64,000 nucleotides of DNA from Methanoplanus endosymbiosus (GTDB taxonomy: Archaea > Halobacteriota > Methanomicrobia > Methanomicrobiales > Methanomicrobiaceae): the NCBI RefSeq assembly GCF_024662215.1, contig NZ_CP096115.1:2492935-2556934 (forward strand). The letters are read 5' to 3'. The notes beneath the pieces were generated by a model that had not been told where the DNA came from, did no database searches, and was given only the letters and a program-made list of their open reading frames with translations. This document shows positions 17,128 through 25,907 of this stretch, in pieces. A program made the translations under genes and the position numbers. Positions within the stretch are counted from its first letter, which is position 1. The number at the start of each line of letters is the position of its first letter.

Positions 17128-18474
17128 ATGAAATCAATTATTCTTGCCGGCGGTGTGGGCACAAGGCTGTGGCCTTTGTCAAGGGAGATGTATCCCAAGC
17201 AGTTTTTAAAGATGAACGGGCACTCGCTCTTTCAGGAGACATACTTACGTTCATTAAAGATCTCTTCTCCTGATGAGATAGTCGTTGTAACGGGGGAGCC
17301 GTATGAATATCATGTGATAAACCAGATAAAAGAGCTTGGCTACTCCATACCTTTTGAGCATGTCCTTAAAGAACCGGTGGGCAAAAACACCCTTCCGGCG
17401 GTAATGTGGGGGATGAAGGTGCTCTATGACGAATGCGGTGACTGCACTGCCGCGGTATTCCCAAGCGATCATATGCTCGATGGCGCTGCCTGTGATGTGA
17501 TTGCATCCTCTGAAGATCTGGCCGGGGACTCTCTTGTGGTATTCGGGATTAAGCCTGACAGCCCGCAGACAGGCTATGGGTATATCAAAGCCGGAATTCC
17601 GGTTAAGAACGGTTATTTTGTGGATGAGTTTAAGGAGAAGCCTGACGGGGAGACTGCACAGAAATATCTGGATGAAGGATATCTCTGGAACAGCGGGATG
17701 TTTCTGTTATCGACAAAGGTCTTCTTCGGCGAGGTTTTGAAGTTTCGTAAAGATATTTATGATGAATTCTTCTCCGGAAATCTGAATTATCACAGTATTG
17801 ACGGTATTTCGATGGATTACGGCATACTTGAAAAGTCAGATAAGGTCTCGGTTGTTCCCTTAACTCTCTCATGGAATGATCTCGGCAGTTTCAGATCCAT
17901 GTATGCTGTCAGGGATAAGGATGAGTCAGGCAACTGCGGCGATGCTCTTTTCCTAAGGTCAAAGAACAATTTTGTATCTTCAGGAGGCAGAAAGATAGCC
18001 CTCCTGGGTGTTGAAAATATTGCTGTCATCGACTCCGGGGATGCGGTTTTGGTCTGCAATCTTGATGATACTGAGTCTGTCAAGGAGCTTGTGAATATCT
18101 ATCTTGAGAAGGGTGACGATATTGCAAAGATTCACCAGACAGTATTCCGGCCCTGGGGTTCATATACAACTCTTGAGGAGAAGAATTTCTATAAAATAAA
18201 GCGGGTTACGGTCAATTCCGGAAGTGTGCTCTCCCTGCAGAAGCACCATCACAGGAGTGAGCACTGGGTTGTTGTGAGCGGGTGTGCGGAGATAACACTT
18301 GGCGAAGAGGTGCGGACTCTTACGCATGGTGAGAGTACATTTGTTCCTGCCGGATTTATGCACAGGCTCAGAAATCCCGGCATGATTCCTCTTGAAGTTA
18401 TTGAGGTTCAGATTGGGGAATATCTCGAAGAGGATGATATTGTAAGGTTTGACGATGCTTACGGCCGGCAGTGA
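17128..18474 (+). CDS. manC: Mannose-1-phosphate guanylyltransferase / mannose-6-phosphate isomerase
   Basis: Bifunctional type II PMI of 448 aa that makes GDP-mannose for surface glycans. The N-terminal nucleotidyltransferase has the signature ILAGGVGTRLWPLSREMYPK (residues about 5-24), the FKEKPD sugar-binding segment and the LWNSGMF loop. The C-terminal cupin isomerase contains FRPWGSY and HHHRSEHWVVVSG with metal-binding His residues. The gene is alone on the plus strand. AT-rich sequence (ttttatataagttatat) lies just before the start. Confidence 0.95.
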   Translation: MKSIILAGGVGTRLWPLSREMYPKQFLKMNGHSLFQETYLRSLKISSPDEIVVVTGEPYEYHVINQIKELGYSIPFEHVLKEPVGKNTLPAVMWGMKVLYDECGDCTAAVFPSDHMLDGAACDVIASSEDLAGDSLVVFGIKPDSPQTGYGYIKAGIPVKNGYFVDEFKEKPDGETAQKYLDEGYLWNSGMFLLSTKVFFGEVLKFRKDIYDEFFSGNLNYHSIDGISMDYGILEKSDKVSVVPLTLSWNDLGSFRSMYAVRDKDESGNCGDALFLRSKNNFVSSGGRKIALLGVENIAVIDSGDAVLVCNLDDTESVKELVNIYLEKGDDIAKIHQTVFRPWGSYTTLEEKNFYKIKRVTVNSGSVLSLQKHHHRSEHWVVVSGCAEITLGEEVRTLTHGESTFVPAGFMHRLRNPGMIPLEVIEVQIGEYLEEDDIVRFDDAYGRQ

Positions 18475-18556
18475 CTGTAGTTATTCTTTTAAAAAATTAT
18501 TTTTTAACTGATTACGGGTTATTATCTCTGCCCTGCCATCGGACGGAAATTATCCC

Positions 18557-18988
18557 TTATCTGCTCTCTTTACTCAGTGAATTCCCCTTCTTGATGAGAT
18601 AATATCCGGCTGTCAGCGCAAATATAATTACACCAATTGACATCAACACGAGTGGTTCTGTAATCTGAGTGTCTATGATTATTATTTTTCTTGCTATTGC
18701 AATTATTGCCAGTATTAAGACGATCTCTACCTGTATTCTCTTGGTTTCAAGGTATGCCTTTATTGTCTCCATAAGCTCAATGCCTATTAAGACGAGCAGG
18801 AAGAAGTCAAAGAAGCTTAAAATCCCTCCCGGATTTAACAGCATGAAGTCTCCTGATATCAGGCTTGCAAAGAGCATATATCCCAGTTCCAGAAGTGAAA
18901 AGATTATCACTATTGTGAGGAGAACAAGGAGACAGAGATATACTGATGTCTCAATATTGTTTATTATTCTGATAATTTTCTTTTCCAT
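18557..18988 (-). CDS. PsiE-like membrane protein
   Basis: Protein of 143 aa with four membrane helices and a charged middle segment ELMETIKAYLETKRIQVEIV, which is the hallmark of the phosphate-starvation-inducible PsiE family. The role is unknown even in bacteria. It lies next to pstS and in the general neighbourhood of the PiT operon, consistent with a phosphate-stress connection (inference from position). The basic C-terminus ends in SLSKESR. Confidence 0.8.
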   Translation of the reverse strand: MEKKIIRIINNIETSVYLCLLVLLTIVIIFSLLELGYMLFASLISGDFMLLNPGGILSFFDFFLLVLIGIELMETIKAYLETKRIQVEIVLILAIIAIARKIIIIDTQITEPLVLMSIGVIIFALTAGYYLIKKGNSLSKESR

Positions 18989-19001
18989 ATTGCCTGCCTG
19001 A

Positions 19002-19352
19002 ATATTTACTTTATTACTAATAAAGTCACCTCTTCTTTTAAATATTGTCTCCGGTCTCTTTTATGTCAGAGATTATCTCCCGGTAATAATTTATTCCGGG
19101 CAAAAAAGTCACTCATGAGCAATAGCTCAAAGATGATGGATGAAATATATAAGTTTTCATAGGAGACTTAATATGTACAATCATCCGGAAAGTTAACTTA
19201 AGTTTCCGGATGAAATCAGCCATAAATTTTGCATCCTCATCTGAGACAAATCTGGTTGCATCAGCTTTGATTCTCTGTTAGCTTAAATGAATCCGGATTT
19301 TAAGGATGATATGAAAAAATGTTTGTGGGTTTTTTTAAGTTTATTTTTTAAG
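19002..19352. other. Intergenic region between psiE-like and pstS
   Basis: About 350 nt without a gene. It contains a strong inverted repeat (19181-19213), listed separately, and the AT-rich upstream region of the PsiE-like gene near 19005-19045. A short hairpin-like AGCAATAGCT lies near 19119. Confidence 0.5.
19181..19213. repeat. Perfect 11-bp inverted repeat downstream of pstS
   Basis: TCATCCGGAAA (19181-19191) and TTTCCGGATGA (19203-19213) are exact inverted repeats around an 11-nt loop. It lies 140 nt past the pstS stop and 190 nt before the PsiE-like start. It could be a transcript-end structure for pstS or an operator. There is no T-tract directly after it on the minus strand. Confidence 0.6.
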
Positions 19353-20240
19353 TTAGTTTACGCAGACGAATCCTTCTTCTTCGATTATTGCCTGGCCGTC
19401 ACTGCTCAGGATAAAGTCGATGTAGTCTTTGGAAAGTCCGGTTGCCTCTCCGTTGGTGAACATATTAAGTGATCTTGCGATTGGGTATGAACCGTTCTGG
19501 ACGTTTTCGACTGATGGCATTATCCTGTTGCCGTCTGCATCAATCTGAACAGGTTTGATTGTATCGTCAATGTATCCGAGTCCGACATATCCGATTGCAC
19601 CGGGTGTGTTTACAATAGTCTGCTGGACTGCACCGTTTGAGTTCTTCTCCATCTGTGTTGCAACGAAGTCTTCCTTGTCCATTACTAGTTCGGAGAAAGT
19701 TTCTCTTGTTCCTGATGAACTGTCACGTCCGACTACGACAATCTCCATGTCGTCTCCGCCGACTTCATTCCAGTTTGTGACCTCACCTTTGTAGATTGAT
19801 TTGAGCTGATCAATTGTGAGGCTCTCTACCGGGTTGTCCTTGTAGATGATGACACCAATGCCGTCACGTGCGATTACGTGCTGGACAAGGCCGGGGTATT
19901 TCTCCTTCTCTGAATCTTTAAGCTCTCTTGAAGCCATGCCTATGTCAGCCGTTCCTTCACCGACTGCCTGTACTCCTACGCTTGATCCTCCGCCGCTGAC
20001 CATGATGTCAGCACTCTTGTCTTCCATCATGAAAGACTCGGCTGCTGCCTGAGCTGCCGGAAGAACTGTTGTTGATCCTGTTACTGAGATTGTTCTGATG
20101 CCAGTACTCTGTCCTGTACCGGATGATGCTGTCGGTGTGTCTGAGCTTCCAGTGCAGCCGCAGACAAGTGCAAATGCTGCGACAATTCCAAGAACTGCCA
20201 CAAGCATCATACCTCTGCTGAAGGTCTGATCTTTCTTCAT
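19353..20240 (-). CDS. pstS: PstS-type phosphate-binding lipoprotein
   Basis: Substrate-binding protein of 295 aa for high-affinity phosphate uptake. Signal with lipobox (FALVCGCTGSS), then phosphate-binding loops GSTTVLPAA, GGGSSVGVQAVGEG and GRDSSSGTRETF are visible in the usual order. No pstC, pstA or pstB gene lies in the window: the next gene downstream is PsiE-like. Either the ABC part is elsewhere or the protein works alone as a scavenger. The ATG at 20240 gives a proper signal peptide. Confidence 0.92.
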   Translation of the reverse strand: MKKDQTFSRGMMLVAVLGIVAAFALVCGCTGSSDTPTASSGTGQSTGIRTISVTGSTTVLPAAQAAAESFMMEDKSADIMVSGGGSSVGVQAVGEGTADIGMASRELKDSEKEKYPGLVQHVIARDGIGVIIYKDNPVESLTIDQLKSIYKGEVTNWNEVGGDDMEIVVVGRDSSSGTRETFSELVMDKEDFVATQMEKNSNGAVQQTIVNTPGAIGYVGLGYIDDTIKPVQIDADGNRIMPSVENVQNGSYPIARSLNMFTNGEATGLSKDYIDFILSSDGQAIIEEEGFVCVN

Positions 20241-20450
20241 CGGAATAATGTCGGCTGAGGTTAATATATTCTTTACCGAAGTAATGTATATTTTAAAATG
20301 TTTAGTACGTACTGGTATAGTTTTTACTTTCGGTATATGTATTGGGATCTGTCAATTTTATTCTGTTTTTTTATCCGGAAATTTGCCTCTTTTTCATAAC
20401 CGGTTCGGTATTGTAATGTGTGATTCTGTTCATATTATGGCAGGATTAGT

Positions 20451-20903
20451 ATGGATGTCACTGTCAGAAAAGCGATGGAGGATGATGCAGCTGTTATTTC
20501 CGGGAATAACATCCGGATGGCATACGAGACTGAAGGGCGGGTGCTTGATGCAGATACTGCTCTCAAGGGAGTATTAGGTCTTTTTGAAGATGAGAGCCGG
20601 GGATTTTACATTGTTGCGGAGTGCAAAGGTGAGATTGCCGGGCAGTGTATGATAACTTATGAGTGGAGTGACTGGAACTGCGGCAGCTACTGGTGGATTC
20701 AGAGTGTTTATGTGAGGGAGGATTTCAGGAGGAAGGGAATTTTCAGAAAGATTTATGAATTTATTGCTGAACTATCCGTTTCAGAGGGGGATGTCTGCGG
20801 GCTGAGGCTTTATGTGGATGATGATAACCTGAATGCCATTGAAGTTTACGGCAGGATGGGTTTTTCACGGTCGCATTACCTGATGTTTGAGAAGGGTTTA
20901 TAG
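20451..20903 (+). CDS. GNAT-family N-acetyltransferase
   Basis: Protein of 150 aa with the GNAT fold. The acetyl-CoA-binding loop is VREDFRRKGIFRKIYEF (R-x-x-G-x-x, near residues 87-103), followed by the C-terminal DDNLNAIEVYGRMGF motif. The substrate is unknown. Its TAG stop lies inside a 22-bp perfect palindrome (20899-20920), which probably terminates the transcript. The Trm5-like gene follows shortly. Confidence 0.88.
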   Translation: MDVTVRKAMEDDAAVISGNNIRMAYETEGRVLDADTALKGVLGLFEDESRGFYIVAECKGEIAGQCMITYEWSDWNCGSYWWIQSVYVREDFRRKGIFRKIYEFIAELSVSEGDVCGLRLYVDDDNLNAIEVYGRMGFSRSHYLMFEKGL

Positions 20904-20920
20904 CCGGAATTCCGGCTATA
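20899..20920. repeat. 22-bp perfect palindrome over the GNAT stop codon
   Basis: The sequence reads TATAGCCGGAA and then its exact reverse complement, without any loop, and includes the TAG stop at 20901-20903. In RNA a small loop would form and the hairpin would sit on the end of the coding region. There is no long T-tract after it. The role could be terminator or mRNA-end stabiliser. Confidence 0.55.
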
Positions 20921-21006
20921 AATTCCGGTTCTGAATGTTAGTTCTCCGGTGGACTCTCTCTTATCCGGGGAAATATATCAATAGATATACGGAGAATATT
21001 TTTCTG

Positions 21007-21846
21007 ATGGATTTTAAGTCCCGGCTTAAGGGCGTTATTCCGGACGGGGTGCTGGATGAAATTCCGGGCCGGTTTGATGCCATTGGAGATATTGCAGTGC
21101 TCTCACTTCCGGTATCTGCAAAAACATATTCCGGTTCTGTAGCTGAGGCTCTCTGTTGTTCCCGAAAGAGTATCAGGACTGTTCTGAATAAGCGGTCCTT
21201 ACTGTCAGGTGATTTCAGGACTTTTGATTTTGATGTTATTTATGGCGGCGGGACTGAGACGGTTCACCGTGAGTATGGTTTTTCGTATAAGGTTGATCTT
21301 AAGGATTCGTTTTTCACCGGAAAGTTGTCCTCTGAGAGGATGAGGGTTGCTTCTCTTGTTGAGGCAGGTGAGTCTGTATTTGTGCCCTTTGCAGGTGTCG
21401 GGCCGTTTGCTGTTCCGGCGGCGAAGAGGGGCGGGAATGTTATTGCTATGGAGCTGAACAGGAAGGCCTGCGGTTATATGCGGGAAAACATGAATCTTAA
21501 TTCAGTTTGTGGGAGTATGGATGTCATATGCGGTGATGTCTGTTGTTGCGGCTCTCTCTTTGGGTCTGTCACCGGCTCTCTTTCTGATTCGGGGTCTTCT
21601 TTTGGATGTCTGTTTGACAGGATAATCGCGCCGGCACCTTACGGAATGGATGATGTCATTCCTGTTCTCTCAGGAATTTTAAAGAAGGATGGGCATCTTC
21701 ACTTTTACTCTTTCAGGCCGGAGAATCAGGTGGGGGATTTTATTGATTATGCAAAGGGCTGTGGGTTTATTGTGGAGGGGTATTCAGCATGTGGTAATGT
21801 CGCCCCCGGAATCCTGAGGTGGGTCTTTGATATGAGGAAATTATGA
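21007..21846 (+). CDS. Trm5-like class I SAM methyltransferase
   Basis: The frame opens at 20935, but the ATG at 21007 (MDFKSRLKGVIPDGVLDEIP) gives the usual Trm5-like N-terminus and about 279 aa, so I prefer it. The family methylates G37 of tRNA; a Taw2-like wyosine enzyme is a less likely alternative. Visible parts are the D1-like segment GRFDAIGDIAVLSLP, GYSFKVDL-type region near 100, the SAM motif FVPFAGVGPFAVPAAKRG, and ELNRKACGYMRENM. The expected catalytic NPP-type motif is PAPYGMD here, so specificity is uncertain. A Ser/Gly/Cys-rich insertion (near residues 174-195) is unusual. Confidence 0.8.
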   Translation: MDFKSRLKGVIPDGVLDEIPGRFDAIGDIAVLSLPVSAKTYSGSVAEALCCSRKSIRTVLNKRSLLSGDFRTFDFDVIYGGGTETVHREYGFSYKVDLKDSFFTGKLSSERMRVASLVEAGESVFVPFAGVGPFAVPAAKRGGNVIAMELNRKACGYMRENMNLNSVCGSMDVICGDVCCCGSLFGSVTGSLSDSGSSFGCLFDRIIAPAPYGMDDVIPVLSGILKKDGHLHFYSFRPENQVGDFIDYAKGCGFIVEGYSACGNVAPGILRWVFDMRKL

Positions 21847-22037
21847 ACAATCTTTACTGTAGGTTTGTGCAGTAACAAAAAAAGTGCGCACTGTGCCCGG
21901 TATGATGTTATGATCTGCGTTTTTTCAGCTGAATTTTACCGGTGATGATGGTTGAGGCTAAAAAAACCGTGATTTTTCAGGATTGAAATGATAATTCTTA
22001 AATATTCGTCCGGACAATCTTTAGAGGCACAAGTATT

Positions 22038-22112
22038 GCTGATATAGTGTAGTTCGGCCAATCATGCAGGACTCTCACTCCTGCGACTGGGGTTCAAATC
22101 CCCATATCAGCA
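22038..22112 (+). tRNA. tRNA-Glu (CTC)
   Basis: 75-nt cloverleaf. Acceptor GCTGATA pairs with TATCAGC, with discriminator A at 22112. The anticodon stem CAGGA/TCCTG encloses loop CTCTCAC with anticodon CTC at 22074-22076, and the T-arm has GGTTCAAATCC. CCA is not encoded and no intron is seen. Confidence 0.95.
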
Positions 22113-22877
22113 CTATTATGCGTTTTTAGGACTTCTTTTTGTGATTTAAATCCATATTGGAGTTTATATTCTGATGTGATTTTCTGGCTATTTTAGGGTG
22201 AACTTTCTATTCTGCTTGGCGGCATTTCCTTCTTTTGCCAGTTTATTGTTCTGTTCTCCTGCCTAAGTCCTTTTAATCAATGTCATTCTCATTTGCCTTT
22301 TTTGATCTCCACAATTTCAGTGTTTTCCGGAAATCCCTATTCTAAATTACCCGCCTTTCACTTCTCCATGTAACTGATACTCCAATCCAAACAGTTTTTC
22401 TCTCCTTTTTACTGGCATAATAATGTTTTCCTCGTATATATCTCCGTTAAAACAGCTAGGGGACAAATAAGTTTTAAAAATGTGTGGCTGGCACACATTA
22501 TGTGGACTTAAAGGTGAAGATGTCATTTAAACTGAATAAGTTTTATCTCGTAGTTTTTGATTTGCCGCCGCCGTGAAGAAAGTGCAGGATCACGCGGATA
22601 TTATACTATAAGTAAGTAAACGCAGTCTTCACTGAGCATACTGGTTTTTATGTGCGGGTTCATGGGGGAAGATCGGGAAAGTACTTTTCCGGAAACTCAG
22701 ACCGGCATTGACAGAATGGATATTATTCACTGTTTTAATGTGGTTATTCAGCGGGCGGTTAATTAAATCAATATCTGTCCTGAGACAGTATACCGGAAGT
22801 TCTGTAATTCCTATTTACTGAAAGATCGACACACTGTCTGCCTGTAAATGGAAAATGCAGATTAAAATAAGAAAATA
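22113..22877. other. Gene-poor 765-nt region between tRNA-Glu and the GH18 gene
   Basis: I see no credible protein gene. The region holds an exact 8-bp hairpin (AATGTGTG / CACACATT with loop GCTGG, 22479-22499). It follows a tRNA gene, so it is a possible scar of integration, but no repeat of the tRNA 3' end was found within the window. Confidence 0.4.
22479..22499. repeat. Short perfect hairpin in a gene-free region
   Basis: AATGTGTG at 22479-22486 and CACACATT at 22492-22499 with a 5-nt loop GCTGG. The role is unknown; no ORF or T-tract is attached. Confidence 0.4.
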
Positions 22878-24506
22878 TTAAAGATTGTTAATTTTTCCCA
22901 CAAAATACCATGAGATTCTGGCAGCATCTCCTGTATCGACATCTCCGTCATTGTTAAAATCTGCGGCCATGTTCTTTGATGTCAGTCCGGCAACCATATA
23001 TGCAACTTTAGATACATCGCCAATATCAACAACTCCGTTGCCATTGAAATCGCCTTTAACCCCAAAAAAACTGATAGTTCCGTTAATGCATTCAAGATTG
23101 TATTCTGCCATATTCGTATCAGTCCATGTTGCATTAAATGTTGATATCATGGATGAATCTCCGCTGTTTCCTCTTGGGACCACTGAGATGTCAAATAAGG
23201 CATTCAGATCTGTATCTGTCATTGAATTTGTATTGACAAGAATCAGATCCGCCCGCTCTTCTGTAAGGTTAAGTGTGACTGAAGATCCAAGAAATACTGT
23301 ATTGTTTGCCTTAACTTTATTAACCGTTATGACTGAAGAATCCCATTTTAATGAACATGAGACCTCCTTTGCATTAGTTATCCCGGAGACCATAACAGGA
23401 ATTACATATGTGGAGTTTAAAGGGATGCTGATATCCGGAATCACTAGTTGTGCTGATGTAAATCCGGTCGTAAATTTTTTGAATATATCTGTGAACTCAA
23501 AGTTTTCCTGGTCCAGTTGTGACCACTGGAATATTGCAGTACCCTCACTGCCATTGTTATCTCTGTTTATTGACCACATGCCGAGCATTGTGACCCAGTC
23601 TTTTGATTCGGCCCATTCTTCAACCTGATTTGCATTATCTATGGTAAATATTTCCTGGGCAGCATCATTCTGCCCTATCATTGGTGTCATACCCAGCGTT
23701 GCAGATACATTTCGTTCTTTTAGCTGGCTATAAGCTCCTTCAGTTGCTGAAATTGCAGCATCACCCATTTTTCCATGGACAGCTGCATCATAGTAATCCA
23801 TAACCATTAGATTTACAATGTCAATTTCGACGCCGTTTTCGGTAGCATTGTCAATTACATTAAGTCCATAGGCATCAAGTCCTGTCGGAGTTACAGGGAG
23901 GCAGAATCCGATTCTAAGTCCGGGATTATTATCCTGTAATCTTTTAATAGATATACTCCTTCTTCCTATGGAAGGCCTGTCACCAACTGCTGTCCCTTCA
24001 ATATCAAAATCAATCCATGTTGGATTGTATTTGTCAATTACCTGCTGGTATTTCGATGTCAGGGTATCAACATCGGTATTGTTTAACGCAATTTCAACTC
24101 CGCTTGCCCCGCCAAAGGATATTGCAACATCACCGCCTACTGAGCGGATATAATTTATTTTATCTACAAAGTGGTCTGAATCCATTCCAAGACTGGTATA
24201 TCCCCCCCATGTCGGATTGGCATTTCCGTCACTCACAATAAATGCCAGGGTATAATATTTCTGCCCGGTAGAGAGATATGCCTTCTTCAGGTCATAGTAA
24301 CCGCCGGCACTGGTACTCCAGAGTGTTGTGTCAATATAAGGTGCAAATACTTCCTTTGGCCATCCGGATTGTTCTGAAATATAACCAGACTCTGCTGCCC
24401 CTGATACTGTCATTGTGCTGCATGATATGAATAACAACATAATGATAAAAAATCCCGTAAATGAGGATTTTCTGGAGAATATCCTCCTATCCTTTCTTTT
24501 TTCCAT
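22878..24506 (-). CDS. Secreted GH18-family (chitinase-like) protein with cohesin-like and dockerin domains
   Basis: Protein of 542 aa. A signal peptide (res about 17-37) is followed by a TIM-barrel GH18 domain (about 45-345) with the catalytic DxDxE motif as WIDFDIEG near residue 168. A cohesin-like beta domain (about 350-480, from SAQLVIPDISIPLNSTYVIP) follows, then a type I dockerin at the C-terminus with two Ca-binding loops, GDFNGNGVVDIGD and ADFNNDGDVDTGD. GH18 enzymes cut chitin or peptidoglycan-like beta-1,4 glycans, or bind them when inactive. The dockerin is very similar to that of the DUF1566 protein at 53831-55198. Both a cohesin-like and a dockerin domain in one chain would allow self-assembly (inference). 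Confidence 0.85.
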   Translation of the reverse strand: MEKRKDRRIFSRKSSFTGFFIIMLLFISCSTMTVSGAAESGYISEQSGWPKEVFAPYIDTTLWSTSAGGYYDLKKAYLSTGQKYYTLAFIVSDGNANPTWGGYTSLGMDSDHFVDKINYIRSVGGDVAISFGGASGVEIALNNTDVDTLTSKYQQVIDKYNPTWIDFDIEGTAVGDRPSIGRRSISIKRLQDNNPGLRIGFCLPVTPTGLDAYGLNVIDNATENGVEIDIVNLMVMDYYDAAVHGKMGDAAISATEGAYSQLKERNVSATLGMTPMIGQNDAAQEIFTIDNANQVEEWAESKDWVTMLGMWSINRDNNGSEGTAIFQWSQLDQENFEFTDIFKKFTTGFTSAQLVIPDISIPLNSTYVIPVMVSGITNAKEVSCSLKWDSSVITVNKVKANNTVFLGSSVTLNLTEERADLILVNTNSMTDTDLNALFDISVVPRGNSGDSSMISTFNATWTDTNMAEYNLECINGTISFFGVKGDFNGNGVVDIGDVSKVAYMVAGLTSKNMAADFNNDGDVDTGDAARISWYFVGKINNL

Positions 24507-24689
24507 TCATAATCCCTCCATCCCGAATTTTGTTTTTATTACCCTGGACCCGGTAAGCCTTATTCCCCTTTTCGTACTGATATTATTAATATATTTCCGG
24601 AAAAACCGGTTCTGGCCTCAAAATAATTAATCCGGTTTTTCAGGACTGCATGTTCAGCACACTCACACAGTCTGCCGGAGATCTGACTA

Positions 24690-24900
24690 GTGAACTACCT
24701 CTGGGCTAAAGACCCAGAGGCTTCCTGCTTCATACCCCAAACCATTGTTCGTAAGTCCACAGGCCCTTCCCCTCGTCCCAAGGGTGTAAAAATATTATAT
24801 TCCAATTAGATTCTGTCTATCTAAAGCAAATTTCCTGATATTTATCGCGGCATTGATATCCCGGTCATGATGTATCCCACAATCCGGACAAATCCAGTCT
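24690..24900 (-). ncRNA. Probable omega-RNA of the TnpB element
   Basis: TnpB proteins use a guide RNA made from the 3' end of tnpB and the transposon right end. Here the minus-strand transcript past the tnpB stop (24795) would include the hairpin CCCAGAGG/CCTCTGGG with its 7-nt loop (24698-24720), ending near 24690 with TAGTTCA. The guide would come from the flanking DNA just below 24690. The boundaries are approximate. Confidence 0.5.
24698..24720. repeat. TnpB-element right-end hairpin
   Basis: CCTCTGGG (24698-24705), loop CTAAAGA, CCCAGAGG (24713-24720). The flanking GAACTA and CTTCCTGCTTC are common at the right end of IS1341-type elements. Confidence 0.75.
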
Positions 24901-25907
24901 CTATCAGATAAAGTCAAATCCCTGTTGTAATATCCACATTCACTACAGATTTTTGTAGATGGTTCAAATTGTCCAATCCGTAAGATAGTTTTACCTTGTT
25001 TTTGTGCTTTATATTCCAATTGAGTAACAAATGAACTCCATGATGCATCAGCAATATGTTGTGCCAGTTTATGATTTTTTAACATCCCTTCAACATTCAA
25101 AGTTTCCAGTGCAATTGCTTGGTTCTCGCATACTAATCTAAAAGAGAGTTTGTGCTGGAAATCGCTTCTTTGATTGTGAATTTTTTCATGAATTTTTGCT
25201 ACTGCATTTTTTGCTTTATTTCTGTTGTTAGAACCTTTTTGTTTTCTACTCAATCGTTTTTGCAACACTTTCAGTCGGAGAAGTGACTGCTTCAAATATC
25301 GGGGATTGTCAATCTTTTCCCCATTGGAAAGTATTGCAAAATCTTTGATACCTACATCAACACCCATGGTTGTATTTACATCAAAACATTGTGCAGGAGG
25401 TTGCTCCTGTCCATCATCTATCAGAATACTAATGAAAAATTTGCCCGTTGAGGTGACTGACACTGTTGCAGTTTTTTCAACTCCTTCATATTTCCTGTGT
25501 AATTTTGTTTTAACCCATCCAATTTTAGGTAATTTAATTTTATGAGTATCAAAATTCACAATATAATGTTGTGGAACTGAAAATGACTGCACTGGATTTT
25601 TTCGGGATTTGAATTTTGGAAATCCTTTCTTTTCCCGGAAGAAACGAGTAAATGCATTCTCAAGATTTAACAATGCACTCTGTATTGATTGCGAATTAAC
25701 ATCTTTCATCCAATCATGCTCTGATTTCAAATCAGGCAGCATTTTTTGTAATGCAAATCTCGAAATTGATTTTCCATCTGTTTCATAAGTTCGGATCTTA
25801 TTTTCCAGACCCCAATTGTAGATAAACCTACAGGCACCGAAATGCTGAAAGAACATTTTCTCCTGTTCTTTGTTAGGATAGATTCGGTATTTGTAGGCTC
25901 TCAACAT
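24795..25907 (-). CDS. tnpB: TnpB RNA-guided nuclease (IS1341-type OrfB)
   Basis: TnpB of 370 aa. The N-terminal helix-turn-helix-like start MLRAYKYRIYPNKEQE and FGACRFIYNWGLE are typical. The RuvC catalytic acids are all present: Asp184 (GVDVGIKD), Glu268 (ALETLNVEGM) and Asp350 (DRDINAAINI). A four-Cys zinc finger CSECG...CPDCG lies at 321-344. Nothing looks broken, so it is probably active as an RNA-guided DNA nuclease that maintains the element. No tnpA is nearby; movement would need a transposase elsewhere. Confidence 0.94.
   Translation of the reverse strand: MLRAYKYRIYPNKEQEKMFFQHFGACRFIYNWGLENKIRTYETDGKSISRFALQKMLPDLKSEHDWMKDVNSQSIQSALLNLENAFTRFFREKKGFPKFKSRKNPVQSFSVPQHYIVNFDTHKIKLPKIGWVKTKLHRKYEGVEKTATVSVTSTGKFFISILIDDGQEQPPAQCFDVNTTMGVDVGIKDFAILSNGEKIDNPRYLKQSLLRLKVLQKRLSRKQKGSNNRNKAKNAVAKIHEKIHNQRSDFQHKLSFRLVCENQAIALETLNVEGMLKNHKLAQHIADASWSSFVTQLEYKAQKQGKTILRIGQFEPSTKICSECGYYNRDLTLSDRDWICPDCGIHHDRDINAAINIRKFALDRQNLIGI

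Noticed and set aside
22885-23628. 247-codon plus-strand frame opposite the GH18 gene
   Set aside because: It is antisense to a gene with clear domain evidence and has no domain of its own.
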